Source: Niastella sp.
GTDB lineage: Bacteria > Bacteroidota > Bacteroidia > Chitinophagales > Chitinophagaceae
Direction of reading: 5' to 3'
NCBI GenBank assembly: GCA_017744515.1
Contig: JAGIBF010000041.1
Coordinates: forward strand, 1-64,000
Length of the DNA stretch: 64,000 nucleotides
Shown here: piece after piece, positions 9,413 to 20,000 of the stretch
Position numbering within the stretch: the first letter of the stretch is position 1
Layout: the number at the start of each line of letters is the position of its first letter
Translations under genes and position numbers: made by a program
The notes under the pieces: generated by a model
The model's database searches: none
Seen by the model: the letters and a program-made list of their open reading frames with translations, nothing else
Told to the model about the DNA's origin: nothing

Positions 9413-10966
9413 TCATTTTGCCCATGCCTCACCTTCCTGGGTCCGGCGCCACTTGAAATAAGCATCCAGCACTTTCAATGATTCCTCACTGGGCACCTTT
9501 CCTGTATAGGCCTTTTGATCAAAGTACATCACTACCGGGTTGGCATCGCTGAAAGCTGGCCATTCCGGCATCCCTGCACTGTTGGGGTTTCCATATTTGG
9601 CAAAGTTCGTCCAGTAGGTGGCCATGGCCTCCGATACCTGCTGATCTGTGCCGGTGGCCTGTTGACTGTTGGGATTGAGGTGCTGAAAAACAAAGGCGAC
9701 TTCCTGCCCATGCGGTGAGCCATAACCAAAGCGTGGTGAATCTGCAGCATACTGGGGATGCTGATCAAAATAGTAATAATAGGCTTTGGTTTTCCCTGTC
9801 CTGGTATGCAATCTTGCCCAACTCCAGGTATGCCATCCAAAAGCGGCATCACGGGAAAGATCCCTGGCAGTTTTGGGGACGGTGGTTGTACCGGCAGGAT
9901 AGGCTTTTATAAGACTATCGGCAAACCTGCCATAGCGATTATTTACGGCTTTGACATAATCTTCGGGCGTTTTAGGCGGTGAAAAGCTGGCGCCTTCATC
10001 TGAATTATAACCCACAAGGATCGGTACATCGTTGTATTTTTTGGCTTCATATAGTTTGTATTGATCATCAGGTATTACCCATCCGTCAATAACCGGCCAC
10101 GCGAGTCCACGAACCGGGGGCAGTTTGTCTGCATCGATCTTTCGAAGATCAGCGATCGATGAAAATCCAGCGCTCTTTACATAGGCTTCTCCGTCGCTTT
10201 CGGCATCAGGAAGCCGTTTTAAATTTTCACCGGGATAGGTCGTAGGCCGGGGAGGTCCAAATGAGCCGCCGCTCTGTGAAATAGCACCCTGGAATAATCC
10301 TTTGGCAAGTGGCGAAGCGCATAACATGCTGACTGCAATGCCCCCGGCAGATTCTCCAAAGATGGTTACCTTTTTAGGATCGCCGCCGAAAGCAGTGATA
10401 TTCTTTTGTATCCAGGCCAGGCCAGCGATCATGTCGAGCAGACCATAATTTCCCGAAACATGATTGTTGTTTTCAGCACTTAATGCCGGATGTGCTAAAA
10501 AACCAAGCTGACCAACACGATAGGCAATGCTGACCAATACCACACCTTTCTTTGCCAGTTTCTCACCACTATAAGTCGTTTCAGCGGTAGAGCCGAAATT
10601 GAACCCTCCGCCATAGATCCATACGAGCACGGGAATGCGATCATTGGCAGACTTTGCAGGCGTCCAAACATTCAGGTACAAACAATCTTCGCTTTTTCCT
10701 GATGGTGGATTGCCTCCTTGCATGGGACCGGGAGCAAACTGAGTCGCCTGCCGTACGCCATCCCATTTCCTGGCAGGCCTGGGGGCTCTCCAGCGAAGAT
10801 CACCAACAGGCGGCTCAGCAAACGGAATACCTTTATACACCATTAATCCTTCCTCCGGTGTTCCCTGTAATAATCCCTGTTCTACTTTAACGGGTACAGG
10901 CTGTTGGGCCATCAAAGTTCCGGCGGCCAGTAATGTGCATATCAGGAATACAGATTTCTTCATCAT
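9413..10966 (-). CDS. type B carboxylesterase
   Basis: A 517-residue secreted carboxylesterase of the cholinesterase-like family (COesterase). Signal peptide MMKKSVFLICTLLAAGTLMA, then the family blocks YKGIPFAEPPVGDLRW (about residues 44-59), SEDCLYLNVWTP (92-103), the oxyanion hole in WIYGGGFNFGS, and the nucleophile elbow FGESAGG (S206). The other triad residues are in YNSDEGASF (E324) and SPHGQEV (H419). In the PUL it probably removes acyl groups from the glycan. Spacing: 37 bases after the small secreted protein gene and 51 bases before the CE1 gene. The family is firm and the natural substrate is not known. Confidence 0.9.
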   Translation of the reverse strand: MMKKSVFLICTLLAAGTLMAQQPVPVKVEQGLLQGTPEEGLMVYKGIPFAEPPVGDLRWRAPRPARKWDGVRQATQFAPGPMQGGNPPSGKSEDCLYLNVWTPAKSANDRIPVLVWIYGGGFNFGSTAETTYSGEKLAKKGVVLVSIAYRVGQLGFLAHPALSAENNNHVSGNYGLLDMIAGLAWIQKNITAFGGDPKKVTIFGESAGGIAVSMLCASPLAKGLFQGAISQSGGSFGPPRPTTYPGENLKRLPDAESDGEAYVKSAGFSSIADLRKIDADKLPPVRGLAWPVIDGWVIPDDQYKLYEAKKYNDVPILVGYNSDEGASFSPPKTPEDYVKAVNNRYGRFADSLIKAYPAGTTTVPKTARDLSRDAAFGWHTWSWARLHTRTGKTKAYYYYFDQHPQYAADSPRFGYGSPHGQEVAFVFQHLNPNSQQATGTDQQVSEAMATYWTNFAKYGNPNSAGMPEWPAFSDANPVVMYFDQKAYTGKVPSEESLKVLDAYFKWRRTQEGEAWAK

Positions 10967-11003
10967 ACCTGTTGATTACATAGTTTAGAAAAAAGGATAC
11001 TAC

Positions 11004-11504
11004 TTAGTGTGTGTAAATAGCCTTTGTCGTAGTTTCTCCGCGTGGTGAGTTGGAATGTGTTACTATTGACAACGTACCGTCTTTGATCGTCCAGGTTTCG
11101 GTTGATTTAAATTCATTCGTTTGTCCGTCCATGTCAAATTTTATTGTATTATCAACGATCAATGCTGCACCATCGTCCGACCATTTGGACGTTGTTTTTC
11201 TCTTTGATCCGCCAAATCCTTCAGACTCGGTGATTTTGCCATCATAACTCAGGGTCAATGTGCTGGTAACCGGATCGCCTCCATTAAAACCAGGGGTTGT
11301 TCTGGTGATGGTAATTACGTTCTCTTTTTGATCCACTTTCAGCGAGCGGGGTACAAAGCCGCTAAAATCGCCGAGCTCACTTTTGGATTCATTTAGTTTC
11401 CAGTCTCCGGAAAAATTAACACGATCTCTGATTGTTGTAAAAGAGAGTAGCATCACAGCCGAGATCAATAAGGAATAGCCTGTTTTTCCAAGAAGCTTTT
11501 TCAT
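11004..11504 (-). CDS. small secreted beta-barrel-like protein
   Basis: A 166-residue secreted protein. I use the ATG at 11504, which begins a signal peptide (MKKLLGKTGYSLLISAVMLL); an upstream in-frame start would add 26 residues without signal character. The mature part is rich in Thr, Ser and Gly and alternates as beta strands, opening with FSGDWKLNESKSELG and continuing with ITITRTTPGF and TSTLTLSYDGKITESEG. This fits a lipocalin-like single-domain barrel of a type common in Bacteroidota. No enzymatic residues are evident. It lies in the PUL operon between susD and the carboxylesterase and may bind glycan breakdown products or aromatic groups, but that is speculation. Confidence 0.7.
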   Translation of the reverse strand: MKKLLGKTGYSLLISAVMLLSFTTIRDRVNFSGDWKLNESKSELGDFSGFVPRSLKVDQKENVITITRTTPGFNGGDPVTSTLTLSYDGKITESEGFGGSKRKTTSKWSDDGAALIVDNTIKFDMDGQTNEFKSTETWTIKDGTLSIVTHSNSPRGETTTKAIYTH

Positions 11505-11564
11505 AACCGATAATTGTTTATAGGATGAATGTAAAATGGTGACTGTTTTGTTGTGACAAATAAG

Positions 11565-11599
11565 GAAAGCCCACCGGGCCATCGGCCTGATGGGCTTTC
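11565..11599 (-). terminator. intra-operon terminator-like hairpin after susD
   Basis: GAAAGCCCA (11565-11573) pairs perfectly with TGGGCTTTC (11591-11599), with further GGCC pairing inside. On the minus strand it lies 8 bases past the susD stop and is followed by a moderately T-rich stretch. It could be a partial terminator or an RNA end-protecting stem that gives susCD more transcript than the enzyme genes downstream. Confidence 0.65.
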
Positions 11600-11606
11600 G
11601 TGTTGG

Positions 11607-13394
11607 TTAATACCCTGGCGTTTGCACCAGCTTAGGATTCTGTGCAAGGGCCGACTGCGGAATGGGGTGCATGTACTGCCTTAGTTTGAACGCATGTGGA
11701 TGGTTCAAACCTACGGGCGTATATACCCATGTGCCGCTGTTATTGGGGTTTGTGTTTTCGATCTTCATTCCATGCAGGTCAACTGTCAGTACCTGGTCTG
11801 CAATTTTCCAGCGGATGATGTCCTGGAAGCGTTTGTTCTCGAAGCAGAGCTCTACCCTTCTTTCCTGGCGGATGGCATCGCGCATCTGGCTTTGGCTTAA
11901 GCCTGCGGGCAAATCTGGCAGGTTTACCCGGGCCCTGATCGCATTCATGGCAGCATATACAGAAGCATCGGGGCCAACTGCCTCATTTTGTGCTTCTGCA
12001 TATCCCAACAGTACTTCGGCATAGCGGAAATAGATGTAGTTGGCTCCACTCAGCCCTTGTGCAGGACGATTCTTTGGGTTCAATTTCTTCTTGAAGTAAT
12101 ATCCTGTGTTGCTCACATCGGTACTCGCGAAATCTATCTGATTCAACGATGGCCGTACTTTATCGATGCGGGTGTAGATGGTATCCTGTGCAGACATCCA
12201 GTCCATTTTATAGGGTGCTCCATCGTACACGATCCATTTGTAAAACCTGCGTTCACGGCCTACATAGGGTTTTTGGGGATCATAGCCGGAGGTAGGATCG
12301 GTGATGGGTTTGCCATTGGCCATGAAGAATTGATCTACCAGTTCCTGTGTTGGATTATAGTTGCCCCATGTGTAATATGAGCTGAGCACATATACAGGGC
12401 CGCCATATTGTTCATAGTTGGAGCCTTTGACATTGGCAACGTACTGTCTGTCCCAGATCACTTCCGTGCCATACTCATTTTCCTCATACCATAATGTAGA
12501 ATCTTCGGCAAAAAGCCCATATGGTTTTCCTGCTCCCCAATCGTCCATGAACTTTTTGAAGGAAGCTGCGGCCGTTGCCCAACGGGACACGTCTGCATTG
12601 CCAAAGCCGGCAATCTTATTAGGATCGGAACCTCCTATATAGGTGGCGGAATTGTAGGTGGGGCTTGCGGCCACCAATTGCAAATAGGCTTTTAGCATCT
12701 GAGCAGCTCCCAGTGTAGCCCTGCCTGCATCCACATTGCCTTTGTTGTATTTAACAGCAAGGTATTTATTGGTGAGGATGGTATCGAGGGTCTTTGTGAG
12801 GAAGTCGAGTGTTTCGGCATAGGTGCTTCTTTTTACAAACAAATTGGCCGTGTCTGCCCGGACCTGCGGGTCGAGGATAATGGGCACGCCTCCCCAATTG
12901 AGGAAGAGGATGCTGTAGTGAAAGGCCCTGTGGAAGCGGGCTTCATCAATGCGTTTATTATACCAGGCTGACGAGTAATTAGCTTTATGTGCATTGACCT
13001 GTTGAATGAACGTATTGCATTTGCGGATGGAAGTATACAGGGCAGGCCAGTTGTGTCTACTAACGGTTTGAATGCCGGTAGCTCCCCCACCAAAGAGTGT
13101 GTAATTGGTAGAAGCAGGATCGAGGTTGCCGTCTTTAAACTTCCAGGAGTTGTAATAAAAGCCGGCGTCATTGTCGTCGGTAAAATTGTCCAGGTTTTCC
13201 GGCTGACCATACATGTCAGGCAGCTGGTCGTACACGTCGTTCAGAAAGATATCTGCGTTTGATTCGGTGGCCCATTGTGTGTTGTCGTCGAGGCTTACTT
13301 TCTGCTGGTTGTCGAGGTCTTTATCGCAAGCCGTCAAACCCAGCAAGCCTGTAATGATGCAACTGTATAGTATATATGTTTTTACTGGTCTCAT
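11607..13394 (-). CDS. susD: SusD/RagB-type glycan-binding lipoprotein
   Basis: A 595-residue outer-surface lipoprotein that binds glycan and delivers it to the SusC channel. The N-terminus is a lipoprotein signal with the lipobox LTAC (Cys at residue 23) followed by DKDLD. The family body shows the N-terminal TPR-like helices (NADIFLNDVYDQLPDMYG), an aromatic- and Asn-rich ligand region, and the C-terminal RagB/SusD block with GYAEAQNEAVG, RARVNLPDLPAGLSQSQM and IRQERRVELCFENKRFQDI. Length is typical (500-650). It starts 19 bases after the susC stop. The gene symbol denotes the family; specificity is likely xylan-type as judged by neighbours. Confidence 0.95.
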   Translation of the reverse strand: MRPVKTYILYSCIITGLLGLTACDKDLDNQQKVSLDDNTQWATESNADIFLNDVYDQLPDMYGQPENLDNFTDDNDAGFYYNSWKFKDGNLDPASTNYTLFGGGATGIQTVSRHNWPALYTSIRKCNTFIQQVNAHKANYSSAWYNKRIDEARFHRAFHYSILFLNWGGVPIILDPQVRADTANLFVKRSTYAETLDFLTKTLDTILTNKYLAVKYNKGNVDAGRATLGAAQMLKAYLQLVAASPTYNSATYIGGSDPNKIAGFGNADVSRWATAAASFKKFMDDWGAGKPYGLFAEDSTLWYEENEYGTEVIWDRQYVANVKGSNYEQYGGPVYVLSSYYTWGNYNPTQELVDQFFMANGKPITDPTSGYDPQKPYVGRERRFYKWIVYDGAPYKMDWMSAQDTIYTRIDKVRPSLNQIDFASTDVSNTGYYFKKKLNPKNRPAQGLSGANYIYFRYAEVLLGYAEAQNEAVGPDASVYAAMNAIRARVNLPDLPAGLSQSQMRDAIRQERRVELCFENKRFQDIIRWKIADQVLTVDLHGMKIENTNPNNSGTWVYTPVGLNHPHAFKLRQYMHPIPQSALAQNPKLVQTPGY

Positions 13395-13413
13395 CTTTTT
13401 TAATTTTTAATGG

Positions 13414-16400
13414 TTAGAAAGTAGTGCTAAAGCCAACCAGGAATGTTTTCTGGATAGGATATCCCTGTTCGCCGGTTGTTTCGGGATCGGTGAATTTCAG
13501 TTTCCCGAATGTGACTACATTCTGACCAGTGACGTATATGCGCAGGTTTTTCATCCTGACCTTCGAGCTGATGTTTGCGGGGACCGTATAACCTAATGAC
13601 AGTGTTTTCAACCTTAAGTAGGAACTGTTAATAAACCAGAAATCAGAGGTTTGTCCATTGTTGTTGGTAGGTGCGGAATAGGCTCTTGGGTATTTCGCGT
13701 TCTGGTTCTCGGGCGTCCACCTGTTGTTGTAATACTCGTAAGAGGAGTTACTGTTGTTGTTGAAGTGGGCTACTGTCATGAAGCCATACACGTTGAAGCT
13801 CGACAGGCCTGAACCCTGGAATAGTGCGGAGAGATCGAATCCTTTCCAGCTGGCGGCTACATTGATACCGTAAATGATGGCCGGTGTTTGCGGCCGGGCG
13901 ATCACTGTTTCGTCGTAGGAGTCGATCTTGCCGTCGGGCGTACCATTGGGGCCACCGAGGTCTGCATATTTAATATCGCCGGGACGCAGGGTACCGAATT
14001 GGGCGATCGTATATCCATCGGTGGCATTGATAATGCCATCACCGTTCTTATCATCGGCGGTGGTGAACAAGCCCAGTGATTTATAGCCGAACACGGTATT
14101 GAACTGGCGGCCTGTTCTGCTGCGCCTTGGATCGTTTTTGGTTACAGGCGACTCATATAACTGTATTACTTTGTTTTGTGCATAGGTAAAGTTTGCATCA
14201 ACTGCTACCTGCAGGCCATTGTTGAATTTTTTGGTAGTTCCCAGTGACAGTTCAATGCCACGGTTGTCCATGATGCCTGCATTTTCCTGTGCCAGCTGGA
14301 GACCGTATTCCTGTGGCACCACGATGTTGGGGGCCAACAGCATGCCTGTTCTTCTTTCATAGAAGTAGTCGGCTTCCAATCTCAACAGTCCTTTCCACAG
14401 TGTTGCCTCGACAGCGAGGTCTGTCTTTTTGCTTATTTCCCAGGTAATGTTGGGGTTGTTTTCTATCGACACATAGGAGCCTTGCACCAGGGCGCCATCG
14501 CCAAAGGCGTAAGCATTTCCTCTCAGGGGGTAGCTGCTCAGGAACTGGAAACCGGTACTGGTAAGGTTTCCGGATTTGCCCCATGATCCCCTGACTTTGA
14601 GGAAGTCGATAAAGGTGGCTGTTTGCAGGAAGCTCTCATTGGACAGTATCCAGCCTACAGAGAATGCCGGGAGGTAGACCCATCTTTTGCCGGGCGCAAA
14701 ATAGTAGTGGCCGTCGTACCTGCCGGATGCTTCGAGCAGGTAGCGCCTGTCGTAAGCATAGCTGGCACGGTAAACATAGCCTACCTGGCTACCGGTACCT
14801 GATCCGCCGGCAATATCGAAGTCGTTTTTATTGGAGCTGCCTAATGACAGCTCATCGATGTTGACTGCGTAGTTGTTTATTCTGGCTCTGAAATCATTCT
14901 GTTTGTTGTTTCTCTTTTCTGCCACTACGAGGCCGGTGATATCATGTTTGCCGAAGGTGTTGTGGTAGTTCAGGTAGCCTTGCCAGGTGATGGTATTGTT
15001 TGTCCAGTATTGCTGGTTGAGCCATGCAAAGGTGGCGGCGCTGGTTTCCTGTGTAGAGAAAGCGGGGGTGTAAGTATAAGGGGGCGCTGAGCCGGCCTGG
15101 GTCCAGTAGATGAATGGCCTGTGCCATTGTTTCTGGGTATAGTAGTAAGGGTCATAGCTAAATGCTCCTTTGATGCTCAATCCTTTTATGAAGGGCAGTT
15201 TTTGTTCGAGGGTAACGGTGCTCAGCAGGTTGTTGGTGTTCTGCCGGAAGTAACCTTCGGAGTTTATGACGCCGAGGGGGGCATTGCCTGAGCTTTCGCC
15301 CCAGAGGCCATTGCTGAACCTGAGGGGAGCCACGGGAATGAACTTGTAAACGCCTCTGAACAACTGGCCTGTGCCGCCATCGACGTCGGTGGTCTTCTGT
15401 ATGGCGCCATTCAACGTAACGGATGCTGAGGTGGTGGGTGTTATGTTGATATCGAGGTTGACACTATAGTTGTATCGCTCATAACCTGACCTGTCGAACA
15501 TGCCTTCCTGTTTGAAGTAGCCGAGGCCGGCATAATACCTTATGGTGGAGGAGCCGCCACGTACAGAGAAATTGCCCTGGTAAATGGGTGAATGTTTTCT
15601 TACTACATCGTTCAAGGCGTCTGATACCGGGTACAGGTCCGGATCTTTGGCGTGATTGGCAAGATAGGAATCGATATAGGCCTGGCTATAGGTGGGGTTG
15701 GTGCCTGTTGGGTTTTCGGTTTTGTAGGCTTCGAGTTTCAGCTTCATATAATCTACCGCACTGAGCATTTTGGGCAGGTAGGTGGGTTGCTGATCGCCAT
15801 AATAGCCTCCGAGGGTCAATACCGGCGCCCCGGAAACGCCTCTCTTTGTGGTGATGAGGACTACCCCATTGGCACCGCCCAATCCGTAGGCAGCTACCGC
15901 AGCGGCATCTTTCAACACGGATACGCTTTCGATGTTGTTTGGGTCTACTTCATTGATGTTGTTACGGATGACACCATCTACCACAATCAGCGGGGTTGTA
16001 TTATAAGTAACGCCATTGACCGTAGTACCGGTGGTGGCGATGCCCCTGACATATATAGTGGCATTGTCGGCACCGGGCCGTCCACCGTTTGCACGGGTGA
16101 TAACGCCGGTAGCTCTGCCTGCCAGTGAGTTGGAAATGTTGGCGGCCGGCACTACAGCCAGTTGTTCTCCTTTAACCCGGGCTACGGATGCTGTGGAGAG
16201 TTGCTTTTTTTGCGTACCGTATCCTATTACAATGACGTCGTCCAGTGAATTGATACCGGGGGTTAGCGATATCGTCATATCAGTGGTGGCGTTCCTGACC
16301 GCGACTTCTTTTAACTGGAAACCCACATAAGAAATAACGAGGGTGGCTGATCTTTCCTGGATGGTGATGGTAAAGCTTCCGTCTGCCGCCGTGGTGGTGG

Positions 16401-16584
16401 CATTGTTGGTGGAGCCTTTTTGGGTAATGGAAGCGCCTGCGAGGGCGTTGCCTTTGTCGTCCAACACTTTTCCGCTCACCGTGAATGCCCTGGGTGATGG
16501 CGGATGGTTGGCCCATGCGGTTGCCTGAAACATTATTAGGGCAAGAAAAAGCCATAGTCTGGCAAAGCAATCGATCCTTTTCAT
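13414..16584 (-). CDS. susC: SusC/RagA-type TonB-dependent outer-membrane transporter
   Basis: A 1056-residue importer that, with SusD, takes up oligosaccharides across the outer membrane. Order: signal peptide (ends near ATAWA), carboxypeptidase-like regulatory domain (VSGKVLDDKGNALAGASI to about residue 112), the TonB-box-like DDVIVIGYGTQKK, the plug domain with ANGGRPGADNATIYVRG and the SusC signature PNNIESVSVLKDAAAVAAYG, then a long beta-barrel ending in an aromatic residue (LVGFSTTF). It is the first gene of the minus-strand PUL operon, divergent from the HTCS regulator. Regulation is expected through that HTCS. There is no extra N-terminal anti-sigma (STN) domain. Confidence 0.96.
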   Translation of the reverse strand: MKRIDCFARLWLFLALIMFQATAWANHPPSPRAFTVSGKVLDDKGNALAGASITQKGSTNNATTTAADGSFTITIQERSATLVISYVGFQLKEVAVRNATTDMTISLTPGINSLDDVIVIGYGTQKKQLSTASVARVKGEQLAVVPAANISNSLAGRATGVITRANGGRPGADNATIYVRGIATTGTTVNGVTYNTTPLIVVDGVIRNNINEVDPNNIESVSVLKDAAAVAAYGLGGANGVVLITTKRGVSGAPVLTLGGYYGDQQPTYLPKMLSAVDYMKLKLEAYKTENPTGTNPTYSQAYIDSYLANHAKDPDLYPVSDALNDVVRKHSPIYQGNFSVRGGSSTIRYYAGLGYFKQEGMFDRSGYERYNYSVNLDINITPTTSASVTLNGAIQKTTDVDGGTGQLFRGVYKFIPVAPLRFSNGLWGESSGNAPLGVINSEGYFRQNTNNLLSTVTLEQKLPFIKGLSIKGAFSYDPYYYTQKQWHRPFIYWTQAGSAPPYTYTPAFSTQETSAATFAWLNQQYWTNNTITWQGYLNYHNTFGKHDITGLVVAEKRNNKQNDFRARINNYAVNIDELSLGSSNKNDFDIAGGSGTGSQVGYVYRASYAYDRRYLLEASGRYDGHYYFAPGKRWVYLPAFSVGWILSNESFLQTATFIDFLKVRGSWGKSGNLTSTGFQFLSSYPLRGNAYAFGDGALVQGSYVSIENNPNITWEISKKTDLAVEATLWKGLLRLEADYFYERRTGMLLAPNIVVPQEYGLQLAQENAGIMDNRGIELSLGTTKKFNNGLQVAVDANFTYAQNKVIQLYESPVTKNDPRRSRTGRQFNTVFGYKSLGLFTTADDKNGDGIINATDGYTIAQFGTLRPGDIKYADLGGPNGTPDGKIDSYDETVIARPQTPAIIYGINVAASWKGFDLSALFQGSGLSSFNVYGFMTVAHFNNNSNSSYEYYNNRWTPENQNAKYPRAYSAPTNNNGQTSDFWFINSSYLRLKTLSLGYTVPANISSKVRMKNLRIYVTGQNVVTFGKLKFTDPETTGEQGYPIQKTFLVGFSTTF

Positions 16585-17011
16585 ACAATTAGCAATTTTT
16601 GGTTAATAATGAAGCATTCTCACCAGGTACGGAGGTTGTAACTGATTGTGCAGATGTGCTTTAAGATAGCTGCATGGCAATAAATAGTGGAGTACAAATG
16701 TGGGCGGGGAAGCCGGGCAGGATGCCGGGCGGGTAAAATTGTTCATAATGGCAGCAGTTTGTTGAAACCGTGTAATGCAATCAGTTAGTAAACGAATAGC
16801 CTGGAATATGGTCCCTTCGACAGGCTCAGGGTGACAGTGCTTAATCCCGCAGCCCGGGTGATAAGTGGCCTGGCACGTGTATAAAATTCGATAAATTGAG
16901 TATCGAAGTGTGGGACGAATGTTGGATATAATGTCAATAATGTTCGGAATTGTGGTCAAACTGACAATTAATCGCAAATTGCACATGCGTGCTATCTTTA
17001 TATTGCTTGTC
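16585..17011. promoter_or_regulatory. divergent susC / HTCS intergenic region
   Basis: About 430 bases between the divergent susC and regulator starts. It must hold both promoters, but I cannot point to a convincing -33/-7 pair. It contains a REP unit (16813-16836) and a 7-bp inverted repeat TTCGATA/TATCGAA (16887-16893, 16901-16907), which could be a regulator site. The minus-strand frame through 16603-17034 reads through the REP element and is not a gene. Confidence 0.5.
16813..16836. repeat. REP unit
   Basis: Contains CCCTTCGACAGGCTCAGGG followed by TGACA, the well-known REP core that reads HPEPVEG when translated. It matches, in inverse orientation, the units at 54096-54118 and 54256-54270. 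Single copy here, between divergent genes. Confidence 0.8.
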
Positions 17012-20000
17012 ATGAAGTATCTACCAATACTCATTGTTTCCCTTTTTGCCCTAACCGGCTATGCGCAGCCTGCGCATATCAATTTTACCTCCATCACCGT
17101 CAAAGACGGGTTGTTGTCGAATTCAATTTTTGCCATTTTGAAGGACCGGCATGGTCTGATGTGGATTGCCACCACGGACGGGCTGAATAAATATGACGGC
17201 ACCAATTTTACTGTTTACCGGAACATCCCGGACGACAGCACCAGCCTGCGGGCGAATGAAGTGTTGGCCTTACACGAAGACAAGGCGGGCAATTTGTGGA
17301 TAGGCACCGGTGGCGGTGGTTTGAGCCTTTATAACCGTCAAAAGAACAGTTTCGAGCATTTTACATTTAATAATACGGGATTGGCGTCGGATGCTGTTGT
17401 CAAGAGCATCTGCAGTGATAACCGGGGTAAGCTATGGATAACAGCCTACGCCAGGTTGTATGTAATGGACATCGCCTCCCGGTCCATTTCGGAGGTGTTT
17501 CTTCCGGATGGGAATGGCAATCCTGTGAAAACAGTGATGGAATGTGTTTTTGAAGACAGCAGGCACCGGGTATGGATCGGCACTTATCATGGGCTGTTCC
17601 GGTATACTGCGGAAACCAATTCGTTCAGGCGTTTTTTATACCAGCCGGGTGATTCGAGCATCGGCGACAATCATATACGTACTATAACGGAGGATAAATC
17701 AGGGAGTATCTGGGTGGGTACGATCAACGGCCTGAGCAAACTGCAGGCGGACGAACAGCATTTCATCACTTACCGGCATATACCCGGCAACGAAGCATCG
17801 CTTAGTGACAATGGGGTGAATTGTATGGCGGTGGATAATGACGGGCTTTTGTGGGTGGGCACCCGGAACGGGGTGACTGCTATTCATATCGCCTCCGGAA
17901 GGGTGACTACTTATAGAACCGAGGACGGGAATATTTTCAGTTTGACCGGCAAATCGATCAGCTGTGTGTGGTACGACGCGGCGGGGATTTACTGGTTTGG
18001 CACTTTCATGCGGGGTATCAATAAGTATGATAAGAATATCAACTTGTTTGGCCTGAAGCTTTCGAGCACCTTCAATAAAAACGGGCGGGCGTCGCTTATC
18101 GTCACCAGTTTCGCTGAAAACGCCCGGGGCCATGCGTATGTGTCCACGTATGATGGCGGACTGTATGAATTCGACCACCGGACCAGTGAGGTGTGGCCGG
18201 TCGCTATCGGACTGAATGGACAACCTGTGCAACCTATCACCATCATGGCGCTGCATATGAGTCATGCGAGCAGGTTATATATCGGCACTTATGGAAAGGG
18301 TGTGATCGCGTTGAATACGCTTACCGGCAAAACGGGGCAAATAACAGCTCCCAACACTTCCGGCAACGTGTACAGTAATGATATTCATTGTATCGGGGAA
18401 GATAGTAAAGGCAATATCTGGGCAGGCACCAATGGCGCGGGCATACATATTATCCGTGACGATAAAGTGGTGGTTACTTACAGCCCTAATCCTTCCGGCC
18501 CGCATGAACGTCTTTTGCCGATCAATGGTTATATCCGGGCTATCGTAGAGGATAGGGATAAGAATATCTGGATCGGTACGCATGGTGGCGGCCTGGCCGT
18601 GTACCAGCCCGTTAGTGATACCTGGACGATCTATACGCAAAGTAACAGCCAGCTGCCCAGCAACAAAATACAGTCGCTGCTGTGTGACAGCCGCGGCATG
18701 CTATGGGTAGGAACGGATGGCGGCGGGTTATCGCTGTTCAACAAAGCGCAAAAGCGGTTTACGCGCTTCACGGAAAAGGATGGGTTGCAAAACACGACGA
18801 TCTACCAGATCGTGGAAGACCTGCGTGGGCAGCTGTGGCTCAGCACCAATACCGGCATCAGCAGTATGGATCCTGCTTCCCGTAAGTTCAGGAATTTCAC
18901 CAGTTATAATGGTGTGCAGAACAGCAACTTCTTTCATGGATCGGGCATGCGGTTGTCGGGTGGAGAGATACTGTTTGGCGGGCTGGAGGGGATCAACTAT
19001 TTCAACCCTGCCGGTCTTACGATCAACCACCATGTTCCAAAGGTGCTTTTAACCGATCTGAAGATATCGAACAAGTCGGTGATCGCCGGCAACGATGCGC
19101 CTATTCAGGAGCATATTTCAATCGCCAAAGAGATCAGGCTGGATTACAAACAGAATTTTGCGCTGAGCTTTGTGGCGCTGAATTATACGCTGGCTAAACA
19201 AAACCTGTATGCTTATCGCCTCGAAGGGTTGGAAAAGGACTGGAATTACACCGGGACCAATAATACTGCTTCGTATACCAACCTCGATCCGGGTAGTTAT
19301 GTATTTCATGTAAAGGCCAGTAATAATGACGGTGTGTGGAGTGCTGCTGAATCGCAGATCACCATCTACGTACGGCCTCCCTGGTGGCGTACTACGGCTG
19401 CTTATATCTTTTACCTCGTGGCCATCGTTGGCGGGGTATTGTACAGTCGCTACCGGGTGCTGTCCGGGCTTCGAAAGAAGCTTGCACGGGAGCAGGAGCA
19501 GCAACAGGTGAAACGCCTGCAGGAGCTGGACCGCCTGAAGCTGAAGTTCCTCACGAACCTGAGCCATGATTTCAGAACGCCTATTTCGCTGATCTCGGGC
19601 CCTATCGATCAGTTGATCGATGGAGAGAAAACGAATGCCAAACTGGATAAGCTTTACATCGTGCGGCGCAATGCCAAAAGGCTGCTCAACCTCGTGAACC
19701 AGTTGCTCGATTTCCGGAAGCTCGAGGAGCAGGAATTGAAATTGCAGCTTTCGAGGGGTGAGTTCGTTTCTTTTATCAGGGATGTATCGGAATCTTTCAG
19801 GGACCTCTCTGAAAGAAAGCATATCAATTTTTCTTTCAGCAGTACTGTACAACACCTCGAAGCGTTTTTCGATGCCGACAAAATAGAGCGTATATTATTC
19901 AATTTATTGTCGAATGCTTTTAAGTTTACGCTGGAAGGGGGCCATATCAGCGTAGTGCTGGAAAATGCGCCGGAGCGGAATGATGGCCAGCATACCTGGG

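Noticed and set aside
16603-17034. 143-codon minus-strand frame between susC and the HTCS
   Set aside because: It reads through the REP unit (typical HPEPVEG translation) and intergenic sequence and overlaps the HTCS start.
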